From NCBI GenBank assembly GCA_913031525.1, contig CAJWGC010000079.1, positions 1 to 5,583 of the forward strand: a DNA stretch of 5,583 nucleotides. Reading direction: 5' to 3'. Each line of letters begins with the position of its first letter. Position 1 is the first letter of the stretch. This document shows, one piece after another, positions 1-5,583 of this stretch. Source of the stretch: an uncultured Acidimicrobiia bacterium. Its GTDB lineage: Bacteria > Actinomycetota > Acidimicrobiia > Spongiisociales > UBA5794. The notes under the pieces were generated by a model. The model made no database searches. It was given only the letters and a program-made list of their open reading frames with translations, and was not told the origin of the DNA. A program made the position numbers and the translations under genes.

Positions 1-181
1 CCCCGGGTTTTGCTCAGGAAATCATATTCGTACTGGTACGGGGGCGGTCTGTCTTAGTGAAGATGGGAGATCGCTTCGGGCTCGCCTGCCGGGACCCCAA
101 ACTCACCCAGCCCTGCTCCCGGGACCAGCCCAATTCAGATTCGAGCAGTTGAAAATCCACTTCCCTGACCCCCCAAATTAA
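1..181. other. G+C-rich stretch with no recognised gene, possibly the interior of a mobile element
   Basis: I recognise no gene here. The plus strand is open from the window edge to a TGA at 150-152 and reads ...VLVRGRSVLVKMGDRF..., which could be the tail of a protein starting outside the window. The minus strand is also open over most of the same stretch. Two overlapping open frames in G+C-rich DNA are weak evidence for either. Small structures are visible: a 5-bp inverted repeat with a 2-nt loop at 29-40, and an 8-bp direct repeat (CCGGGACC) at 89-96 and 119-126. The stretch borders the 20-bp repeat array at 182-261. If that array is an element end, this would be the sequence just inside it, and the plus-strand frame could be the end of a transposase or cargo gene. 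That is inference; the residues match no family I can name with confidence. Confidence 0.3.
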
Positions 182-261
182 TTTTGGACCATGACATTTC
201 ATTTTGGATCGTTAATTTTCACGTTGGACAGTGAAATTTCACTTTGGACAGTGAATTCGAT
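182..261. repeat. Array of four phased 20-bp imperfect repeats
   Basis: Four units follow one another without spacers at 182-201, 202-221, 222-241 and 242-261. Each carries TTGGA at the same place (184, 204, 224 and 244), so the period is exactly 20 bp. The first three units end in TTTCA. Unit 3 is CGTTGGACAGTGAAATTTCA; unit 4 shares TTGGACAGTGAA with it and then diverges, as if the array ends there. Sequence to the left is G+C-rich and sequence to the right is unrelated. Multiple ordered copies of a roughly 20-bp site are known at the ends of elements moved by IstA/TnsB-type DDE transposases (IS21, Tn7, Tn552 relatives), whose ends are 5'-TG...CA-3'. The TTGGACA of unit 4 ends in CA at 249-250, a possible right-hand terminus. 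No transposase is visible, so the mobile-element reading is inference. The repeat itself is directly seen. Confidence 0.7.
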
Positions 262-556
262 GGTATCAGCGGCAACCGTTCATACGGAATGGAGTTTCCT
301 GCTACGAAGATGACAGCTGATTCTGGGTTGCTGGATTGCTCCACTCGATTCCTCTGATGGCACTGCGTAGGTAGCTTCCACAAGCTGGTGATGAGTTACC
401 TAGGTTTTCCGTTTCCAATTCGTTGTCGGAACTTCTCTAAGGCGACTGTAGTGCACTGTACTTTGGGAGTAGCGAGTTGCTTGGAACTCGGTTCCTTCCG
501 TGTCTATCCGATCTGCCGTGTAGAGCAGTGATGATTTCTGTGGTTTGAATCAATTG
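262..556. other. Intergenic stretch without a gene, with short inverted repeats
   Basis: I see no coding frame or RNA gene between the repeat array and the end of ychF. Small structures are present. One is a 6-bp perfect stem with a 6-nt loop at 473-490 (CGAGTT/AACTCG). It overlaps a 5-bp stem with a 3-nt loop at 483-495 (GGAAC/GTTCC), so the two could not form together. There is also a short direct repeat ACTGTA at 445-450 and 455-460, on either side of GTGC. None is followed by a clear T-run on either strand, so I do not call a terminator. The stretch lies downstream of ychF and may hold the 3' end of its transcript. Confidence 0.4.
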
Positions 557-1648
557 TCACGGGTTGGCGCGAAAGTGGATTAGATCTCCATCTCTGACAG
601 GAGAGTCGCGCCCTTCCGTTCGGACTTTTCCGGCTGATCGGGCGTTGTGTTCACCGCCGAGACTTACATAGTCGTCATAGGAAATGATCTCTGCTCGAAC
701 GAATCCGTGGGCAAAATCAGTGTGGATCATTCCTGCCGCGTCAAATGCGGTTGTTCCGGGTGGAAAGATCCAAGCTCTTAACTCTCGCCCTCCTGTAGTA
801 GTGAAGAACGTACTGAGACCCAGGAGACGATAAGCCGCGCTTACGATTCGATCAAGACCTGACGATTCCTGTCCGAGTGCCTTTCGAAATTCTCCCCGAT
901 CCGTTTCGTCTAATTCGCTAATTTCTGATTCGAGAGCGGCAGCAACTGTCAACACTTCAGTATTTCGTACCGCGGCGAAATCTCGTAGTGCGCTGACGTA
1001 GGGACTGTCTCCATCGTCTGGATCTGACACGTTCGCAATGTACATCACAGGAATAGAAGTAAGCAGATGGAGTTCGCGAAGAGCAGGATCTTTCTCTAGC
1101 GTGAAATCAGAGGTTATTTTGCCTCCCTGGGCAAGATGGTCGCGTTGAATTTGATACACCGATAGTTCTTTTTGTGCTTTCGGATTTCCCGTTCGGGCAC
1201 GACGAGTCACTCGGTCGATTGCTCGCTCCATAGTCTCCAGATCGGCAAGGATTAGTTCTGTCTCGACAACTTCTATGTCTGCAACGGGATCGATTCGCGG
1301 GGAAACGTGCGCAATATCAGGGTCATCGAAACAGCGGGTGACGTGAGCGAGAGCATTGACTTCCCGTACTTTTCCAAGAAACCGGTTACCAAGACCCTCT
1401 CCTGCGGCGGCTCCAGCTACGAGTCCGGCGATGTCAACGAATTCAACGGAAGCTGGAACAACTTTTTCCGGCTGAGCGATACGGGCGATTTCATTTAGGC
1501 GGTTATCCGGGATTGGCACTAAGGCTAAGTTGGGATCAATCGTAGTGAATGGGTAGTTCTCGCTGGCGACGTCCGCTCCTGTAAGCGCGTTGAACAGTGT
1601 TGACTTGCCGACGTTGGGCAGTCCGATGATTCCTACTTGTAGAGGCAC
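557..1648 (-). CDS. ychF: Redox-regulated ATPase YchF (Obg-like ATPase, OLA1 family)
   Basis: YchF is a cytosolic P-loop NTPase of the TRAFAC/Obg group. It associates with ribosomes, prefers ATP over GTP in characterised members, and is linked to stress and translation control. The 363-residue length equals that of the E. coli protein. Visible parts are the G1 P-loop GLPNVGKST (9-17), the G2 region YPFTT (32-36), the G3 switch DIAGLVAGAAAGEGLGN (72-88), a helical middle insertion (about 120-180), the G4-position motif in YIANVSD (203-209), and a C-terminal TGS domain (about 275-363) with the typical FPPGTTAFDAAGMIHTDF and GGEHNARSAGK. The G4 position reads NVSD rather than the family's usual NxxE. 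The start is GTG, supported by a Shine-Dalgarno sequence 5 nt upstream; the protein then begins at the usual distance from the P-loop. It is transcribed divergently from the unassigned gene at 1728 across 79 bp. The identification is very secure. Confidence 0.97.
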   Translation of the reverse strand: MPLQVGIIGLPNVGKSTLFNALTGADVASENYPFTTIDPNLALVPIPDNRLNEIARIAQPEKVVPASVEFVDIAGLVAGAAAGEGLGNRFLGKVREVNALAHVTRCFDDPDIAHVSPRIDPVADIEVVETELILADLETMERAIDRVTRRARTGNPKAQKELSVYQIQRDHLAQGGKITSDFTLEKDPALRELHLLTSIPVMYIANVSDPDDGDSPYVSALRDFAAVRNTEVLTVAAALESEISELDETDRGEFRKALGQESSGLDRIVSAAYRLLGLSTFFTTTGGRELRAWIFPPGTTAFDAAGMIHTDFAHGFVRAEIISYDDYVSLGGEHNARSAGKVRTEGRDSPVRDGDLIHFRANP

Positions 1649-1653
1649 TATGT

Positions 1654-1659
1654 CTCTCC
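1654..1659 (-). promoter_or_regulatory. Ribosome binding site of ychF
   Basis: On the minus strand GGAGAG lies 5 nt before the GTG at 1648-1646. It supports GTG as the true initiation codon; no ATG is available near the P-loop at this end of the protein. Confidence 0.75.
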
Positions 1660-1727
1660 AAAGATCCGACTCGTGAGTTAGGTCAGGGTAGAGCGCACTT
1701 TGAGGTCGATAGTCGTAGGGTGCAAGG

Positions 1728-2708
1728 ATGCATATCTCTGCACTGCGAGATCTAATCGAATCGAGCGACCTCGCCGGGCTGGTGCGTGCTGTAGAAAATC
1801 TCGTTGGTGATCAGGACTGGAATGGCATCGAGCAGTTACGCGACTGGTGTCGAGAAGCAGTTGAGCGGGGTAAACAACTCTGGGGGATAGCCCAATTCGC
1901 TGAATACCGGATGGCGCTCGAGGCGCCGCCACAGAACGCCGGAGCGGTCGTTCGCGAGGGAGCTGGTAGAGATGCGCTCGGTCCGTTGTGGGAAGTGGCG
2001 GCTTCCACTCATACATGGTCTGAACTGGCTCCTCACATCGTCGATCCTCGGTCTAGAACGCTAGTTGCTCACGAGCGCGCCATTCGTGGTGATGAGGTCG
2101 ACGCGACGGATCTGGATCTGTCGGTCATCGATGTTCCGCTGGAGCAGGAGCTCTGGGAACCGCGTTATCCGGTCGCTAAATATTTTGCGGATCGTGCCGC
2201 TTTTCCGGAATCCGATCTTCCGGATATGTCGTGGGTAGAGCTGGACGGCCCCGAGGAGTCTTTCGGTGGGTCGACTGGTTCAGATGCACTGCTTGATTTA
2301 GCGCAAGTGTGGGTGGATCAATCTAGTGGCCGGAGCGAAGCAAGAGCCGTGAGTGGTAGCGCTCTTCACGCTATTCGTTCCTTCGGGATCCGTCGTGCCA
2401 GGATCACGTCGGTCTCGTTCGCGGATGCTCTAGCGCGAATGGTCTGGGTAGGAGCGAGTGGCGGGGCATACGGACGCAGACGTGGTACCCCCGTTGGTCG
2501 AGCCAGCGCGTGGTGGGCGATTGCATGCCTGGCAGGTATTGAGGATGACTGGCCAGTTCTTCCCCGCGACCTCGGGGAAGTTGGGAGCTCGTTGAAGTGG
2601 TATCTGTGGGATCCGGGTGACGCAGTAGGGGGTTGGAACTTTCATCTTGCAGTGGAAGATCCGATAGACGGTTTGGCCTGGGCGGTCAGCGCGGTGGATT
2701 GGAAATGA
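1728..2708 (+). CDS. Conserved-looking hypothetical protein, 326 residues, function unknown
   Basis: I cannot assign a function. It looks like a soluble cytosolic protein: no signal peptide, no hydrophobic stretch long enough to span a membrane, and many acidic residues. The N-terminal half (about 1-150) looks mostly helical. The C-terminal half has the most distinctive sequence: a Gly/Arg-rich segment WVGASGGAYGRRRG (240-253) leading into GRASAWWAIACLAGI (257-271), then WYLWDPGD (291-298) and GGWNFHLAVEDP (301-312), ending GLAWAVSAVDWK. This Trp-rich tail looks like a conserved actinobacterial family; a DUF6183-like identity crossed my mind but is unverified. No nucleotide-binding, metal-binding or protease motif is evident. 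The ATG at 1728 is the first start after an in-frame TAG at 1716-1718, and AGGG at 1717-1720 may serve as ribosome binding site. The gene diverges from ychF and converges on serC, whose stop is 27 nt away. Length and frame integrity support a real gene. Confidence 0.85.
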   Translation: MHISALRDLIESSDLAGLVRAVENLVGDQDWNGIEQLRDWCREAVERGKQLWGIAQFAEYRMALEAPPQNAGAVVREGAGRDALGPLWEVAASTHTWSELAPHIVDPRSRTLVAHERAIRGDEVDATDLDLSVIDVPLEQELWEPRYPVAKYFADRAAFPESDLPDMSWVELDGPEESFGGSTGSDALLDLAQVWVDQSSGRSEARAVSGSALHAIRSFGIRRARITSVSFADALARMVWVGASGGAYGRRRGTPVGRASAWWAIACLAGIEDDWPVLPRDLGEVGSSLKWYLWDPGDAVGGWNFHLAVEDPIDGLAWAVSAVDWK

Positions 2709-2735
2709 GATTCAGTGCGCCGAAGATGACATACT

Positions 2736-3857
2736 TCACAATCGTTCTACTACATAGTCAATTGCGGCTGTAAGTCGTTGGATGTCTTTGTAGGTGACGC
2801 TAGGCCACGTTCCAATGCGTAACTGATTTCTCCCTAGCTTGCGGTAACCAGATAGATCAATGATTCCGTTTTCTGCAAGCACCGTGATCACATCGTTTGC
2901 CGAGACTGCGGGATCGAGGTCGACTACCACTGTTGTGTGGCTGCGTTGATGTGGGTTGGAGACAAACGGTTCCGCATAGCTGCTCAACTGGGCCCATTCG
3001 TATACGAAGAGAGCATTCTGTTCGCAATGAGACGCGGCTGCGGTGAGCCCTCCGTTCGCATTGAGTCGGTCGATCTGGAAGCGCAAAAGGAAGAGGGTTG
3101 CAAGTCCAGGAGTGTTATAGGTCTGATTTTTTCGAGAGTTATCTAGTGCGTTTGCGAGATTGAGCGAGGGCGGAATCCAGCGACCGGCTTGCGTGATTGA
3201 ATCGATACGATCGATGGCACTAGGAGAGCACAGTGCTAGCCATAGACCACCGTCGGATCCCATTGCCTTCTGCGGTGAGAAGTAGTAGATATCAAATTCG
3301 TGAGGGTTAACCGTCATTGCTCCTGCTGCAGAGGTTGCGTCTACAAGAACGAGAGAATCGTCTGTTCCAGCGCGCTGAATAGGCATGGAGACTCCAGTGG
3401 ATGTCTCGTTGTGGGTGAGTGCGTAGACATCGACGTCCATGCTCGGAATCGGCAATGGATGGGTGCCGATCTCTGAGGCAACGATCTCAGGTTTGGCTAG
3501 CCAGTTTGCCCCTGTTACGACGGCAGCAAATTTAGAGGAAAATTCACCGAAGAGAAGGTGCTGACTCCGATGGCGAATTAGGCTATAGGCAGCAGCGTCC
3601 CAGAATATTGTTGCTCCGCCGACTCCGAGTACCACCTCGTAATCTTTGGGTAGGTTGTAGAGATCAATTAATCCGGATTTGATGGCGCTCACAACGGAGC
3701 GAACTCCATCGCGACGGTGGCTGGTCCCCATATAAGCGCTACCAGTTTTGGCGAGAGAGTCGAGTGCATCCAGAGAAACCTTGCTGGGTCCGGAACCGAA
3801 GCGTCCGTCGTCGGGTACCAGTTCTGGAGGCAGCATGATGGAATTGGATATAACCAT
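2736..3857 (-). CDS. serC: Phosphoserine aminotransferase, actinobacterial type
   Basis: SerC converts 3-phosphohydroxypyruvate plus glutamate to O-phosphoserine plus 2-oxoglutarate, the second step of serine synthesis, in the cytosol with pyridoxal phosphate. This is a class V, fold-type I aminotransferase of the mycobacterial/actinobacterial subgroup. Supporting motifs are DGRFGSGPSKV (17-27), MGTSHR (43-48), the active-site stretch YEVVLGVGGATIFWD (73-87), HNETSTG (149-155), VDATSAAGA (172-180), the PLP lysine K197 in YYFSPQKAMGSDGG (191-204), QTYNTP (245-250) and the C-terminal LRIGTWPS (346-353). At 373 residues it is full length. The ATG at 3857 lacks a clear Shine-Dalgarno sequence; the in-frame ATG seven codons in has none either. 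A leaderless transcript is possible, with TACCCT at 3871-3866 as a weak -10 candidate 8 nt before the ATG. No other serine-pathway gene is visible alongside. It converges with the unassigned gene and diverges from the second aminotransferase gene. Confidence 0.95.
   Translation of the reverse strand: MVISNSIMLPPELVPDDGRFGSGPSKVSLDALDSLAKTGSAYMGTSHRRDGVRSVVSAIKSGLIDLYNLPKDYEVVLGVGGATIFWDAAAYSLIRHRSQHLLFGEFSSKFAAVVTGANWLAKPEIVASEIGTHPLPIPSMDVDVYALTHNETSTGVSMPIQRAGTDDSLVLVDATSAAGAMTVNPHEFDIYYFSPQKAMGSDGGLWLALCSPSAIDRIDSITQAGRWIPPSLNLANALDNSRKNQTYNTPGLATLFLLRFQIDRLNANGGLTAAASHCEQNALFVYEWAQLSSYAEPFVSNPHQRSHTTVVVDLDPAVSANDVITVLAENGIIDLSGYRKLGRNQLRIGTWPSVTYKDIQRLTAAIDYVVERL
3849..3854 (+). promoter_or_regulatory. 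Weak candidate -10 element for the aspartate aminotransferase gene
   Basis: TATAAC on the plus strand matches the sigma-70-type -10 consensus at five of six positions. It lies just inside the 5' end of serC, which would put a transcript start near 3861 and leave a leader of about 45 nt. I see no good -35 hexamer at the right distance, so confidence is low. If real, the two divergent promoters would overlap. Confidence 0.3.
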
Positions 3858-3890
3858 GTTGTAGAAGGGTAGGGTTCTTAGGGTCGAGGT

Positions 3891-3895
3891 GGAGG
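3891..3895 (+). promoter_or_regulatory. Ribosome binding site of the aspartate aminotransferase gene
   Basis: GGAGG lies 10 nt before the ATG at 3906. This supports that start over the in-frame ATG at 3930, which has no comparable purine-rich sequence upstream. Confidence 0.65.
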
Positions 3896-3905
3896 CTAGT
3901 CAGAG

Positions 3906-5111
3906 ATGACTCGTAGCAATTTTGGTGAAATGTCACAGCGAGCGGCAGCAGTTCCCACGTCGGCGACTATTGCGATCACTCAGGCAGCAAAGGCAATGCG
4001 CGCTGCAGGAGAACCGGTGATTGGATTTGGATCAGGCGAGCCAGATTTCCCAACACCGGATCATATTGTGGCGGCGGCTATGAAAGCGGCAGCCGATTCG
4101 CGTAACCATCGTTATACGCCGGCATCCGGTCTGCCCGAATTGCGCGAAGCGATAGCTGCCAAGACGGTTCGCGATTCAGAGTATGAAAATGATGCATCGC
4201 AAGTTGTGATTACCAACGGAGGTAAACACGCTATCTATCTGGCCTGTCAAGCGTTGCTTGATCCCGGTGACGAGGTTCTTTTGCCAACCCCTTACTGGGT
4301 CACGTACCCAGAAGCCGTCAAACTCGCGGACGCGACAACAGTGTTTTTAGACACAGGTCCGGAAGCTAATTTCGAGGTGACGGTGGAGCAGCTTGAGAGA
4401 GCTCGTACCCCGCGAACCAAGATGCTTATTTTTGTTTCACCTTCGAACCCCACTGGTTCGGTGTATTCGCGCCAAGCTGTTCGAGAGATCGGCGAATGGG
4501 CCGCAGCCAATGAAATTTGGGTGTTGACAGATGAGATTTATGAACATCTCGTGTACGGAGAGGAGCCGTTCGCGTCAATGCCCGGAGTTGTACCAGAAAT
4601 TGCCCAGCGGTGTGTTGTTGTAAATGGTGTAGCTAAGACATTTGCTATGACAGGATGGCGGGTTGGTTGGCTGATCGCTCCAGATGAGATTGCAGCTGCG
4701 GCTACCCGATTACAGTCCCATATGACGTCAAACGTGGCCAATGTTTCTCAGATGGCCGCCTTAGCGGCTCTTAAGGGTCCGATGGATCCTGTGCACGCGA
4801 TGCACGCGCGGTTCGACGCTAGGCGGAAAATTATGGTCGAGATGCTCAATGCCATTGACGGAGTGGCGTGTGCCGAGCCATTGGGAGCGTTCTACGCGTT
4901 CCCGTCCATTACGGGACTTCTGGGTCGAGAGATCGGTGGGACTACCGTCGAAACTGCTCTTGATCTTGCAGCTGTCGTGTTGGAGAAGGCAAAGGTGGCA
5001 TTTGTGCCAGGCGAGGCTTTTGGCGCTCCGGGATACGCGCGATTCTCGTTTGCTCTGGGCGATGACGATCTAGTAGAGGGTATGAGAAGATTGCAGAAGT
5101 TCTGCGAATGA
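3906..5111 (+). CDS. aspC: Pyridoxal phosphate-dependent aspartate aminotransferase (class I)
   Basis: This cytosolic enzyme most likely exchanges amino groups between aspartate and 2-oxoglutarate, giving oxaloacetate and glutamate. The 401-residue length is normal for the bacterial class I type resembling the Thermus and Bacillus enzymes. Motifs in order: FGSGEPDFPTP (41-51), RYTPASGLPELREAIA (69-84), NGGKHAIY (104-111) that holds the cofactor phosphate, PYW with W131, SPSNPTG with N181, TDEIYEHLVY with D209 (pairs with the PLP ring nitrogen) and Y212, the PLP lysine K244 in VAKTFAMTGWRVGW, R252, and the substrate-carboxylate arginine R379 in ARFSFALGDDD. All key residues are present. Some relatives also use prephenate or other aromatic substrates, so aspartate specificity and the symbol are family-level inferences. 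Translation starts at the ATG at 3906, backed by GGAGG. The 48-bp spacer to serC must hold promoter elements for both genes. Confidence 0.93.
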   Translation: MTRSNFGEMSQRAAAVPTSATIAITQAAKAMRAAGEPVIGFGSGEPDFPTPDHIVAAAMKAAADSRNHRYTPASGLPELREAIAAKTVRDSEYENDASQVVITNGGKHAIYLACQALLDPGDEVLLPTPYWVTYPEAVKLADATTVFLDTGPEANFEVTVEQLERARTPRTKMLIFVSPSNPTGSVYSRQAVREIGEWAAANEIWVLTDEIYEHLVYGEEPFASMPGVVPEIAQRCVVVNGVAKTFAMTGWRVGWLIAPDEIAAAATRLQSHMTSNVANVSQMAALAALKGPMDPVHAMHARFDARRKIMVEMLNAIDGVACAEPLGAFYAFPSITGLLGREIGGTTVETALDLAAVVLEKAKVAFVPGEAFGAPGYARFSFALGDDDLVEGMRRLQKFCE

Positions 5112-5152
5112 AGATCAGTTAACGGCGGTCGATCTCTGTCAGTCAAAGAGAA

Positions 5153-5169
5153 ATTGCGATCCCCGCAAT
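5153..5169. terminator. Candidate bidirectional terminator between convergent genes
   Basis: A perfect 6-bp stem (ATTGCG at 5153-5158, CGCAAT at 5164-5169) encloses a 5-nt loop. On the minus strand the stem runs directly into TTCTCTTT, a T-rich tail suited to ending hydrolase transcription, whose stop codon is about 25 nt away. On the plus strand TTTTT follows after an 8-nt gap (5178-5182), which is weaker for the aminotransferase transcript. The position between two convergent stop codons fits, but the stem is short and only half G+C. Confidence 0.45.
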
Positions 5170-5192
5170 GCTTGAAGTTTTTCCATGTGCCT

Positions 5193-5583
5193 CTAAAACC
5201 ATTTTTCAAGCTGAGTAGCTATGTCGAGCCAAACCGGACTTTCAGGGTCGAGTGGAGAGTGGTGATCGAATCCGTGAGGCTCGAGGTACGTGACATCGTC
5301 TCCTGCCGCCACTGCAGCGGTTACGTACGCTGAGGTCATGTCGGGATCCACGACCGCATCGGATCCTGGATGAGTAATGATTTGGCGTACGCCAAGAGGT
5401 AGCAATTCCGATGGGCTGATCGAGCGATAGCAATCCGGATCGGTATCTGGTTCTCTATTAAGAAATGTTTGCACGGCGTGATCGCCTGTGCCGCGGCGAT
5501 GAGCTTCGGCCAGATCAGTGATGGGAGCCAGAGCTATTACGCCAGATGCTTTGACCAACGGGTCAGTTCCGGTAATGCCAGTA
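5193..5583 (-). CDS. Alpha/beta hydrolase, C-terminal part (gene runs off the window edge)
   Basis: The frame is open to the window edge, so this is the last 129 codons of a longer gene and no start codon here should be trusted. The segment has the C-terminal layout of the esterase/peptidase S9-like group often compared with kynurenine formamidases. Numbering from the first complete codon, it shows GVIALAPITDL (14-24), GDHAVQTFLNR (33-43), SPSELLPLG (56-64), ITHPGSDAVVDP (69-80) with D75 as probable catalytic acid, AVAAGDDVTYLE (90-101) and GFDHHSPLDP (104-113) with H107 (or the adjacent H108) as probable catalytic histidine. The nucleophilic serine motif GxSxG lies outside the window. Substrate cannot be told from this part. 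It converges with the aminotransferase gene, 81 bp between stop codons, and is cytosolic as far as seen. Confidence 0.85.
   Translation of the reverse strand, partial: TGITGTDPLVKASGVIALAPITDLAEAHRRGTGDHAVQTFLNREPDTDPDCYRSISPSELLPLGVRQIITHPGSDAVVDPDMTSAYVTAAVAAGDDVTYLEPHGFDHHSPLDPESPVWLDIATQLEKWF

Noticed and set aside
14..202. Minus-strand open frame of 62 codons
   Set aside because: It overlaps an open plus-strand frame in G+C-rich DNA, begins inside the first 20-bp repeat unit and matches no protein family I recognise.
182..261. CRISPR-like array
   Set aside because: The 20-bp units are contiguous with no spacers and differ from one another, which is unlike CRISPR repeats.
505..565. tRNA-like words (GTAGAGCA and GGTTTGAATC)
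   Set aside because: The expected T-arm stem does not pair and no acceptor stem can be formed around it.
1678..2016. Minus-strand open frame of 112 codons opposite the unassigned gene
   Set aside because: It is a Pro/Arg-rich shadow of the plus-strand gene, with no recognisable domain.
2709..2735. Terminator between the unassigned gene and serC
   Set aside because: The 27-nt gap contains no clear stem followed by a T-run on either strand.
4892..5209. Minus-strand open frame of 105 codons
   Set aside because: It is mostly antisense to the well-supported aminotransferase gene and overlaps the end of the hydrolase gene; it has no family features.

Overview
The window is about half G+C by eye. 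It looks like a piece of chromosome from an actinobacterium (Actinomycetota, possibly an Acidimicrobiia-type lineage). The best evidence is the phosphoserine aminotransferase, which is of the mycobacterial/actinobacterial type, together with an unassigned 326-residue protein that looks actinobacterial to me and an actinobacterial-looking alpha/beta hydrolase. The lineage is inferred from protein style alone, because no rRNA or other marker gene is present.

Layout, left to right. Positions 1-181 are G+C-rich DNA with no recognised gene. They run into four consecutive 20-bp repeat units (182-261) that resemble the transposase-binding arrays at the ends of IS21/Tn7-like elements. Positions 262-556 hold no gene, only short inverted repeats. 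Next come ychF (minus strand, complete, GTG start with a good ribosome binding site), an unassigned 326-residue protein (plus strand, divergent from ychF), serC (minus strand, convergent with the unassigned gene), an aspartate-type aminotransferase (plus strand, divergent from serC across a 48-bp spacer), and the C-terminal part of an alpha/beta hydrolase (minus strand, cut by the window edge). A small hairpin between the last two genes could terminate both.

Every neighbouring pair is on opposite strands, so no two genes here share an operon. Functionally this is mostly housekeeping: a translation-associated ATPase and two fold-type I PLP aminotransferases, one for serine synthesis and one for aspartate/glutamate exchange. 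Both aminotransferases use the glutamate/2-oxoglutarate pair, and both would be driven from the same short spacer.

I do not see a convincing new defence, mobile or biosynthetic system. The two items most worth checking are the phased 20-bp repeat array at 182-261 as the edge of a mobile element outside the window, and the unassigned protein at 1728-2708.
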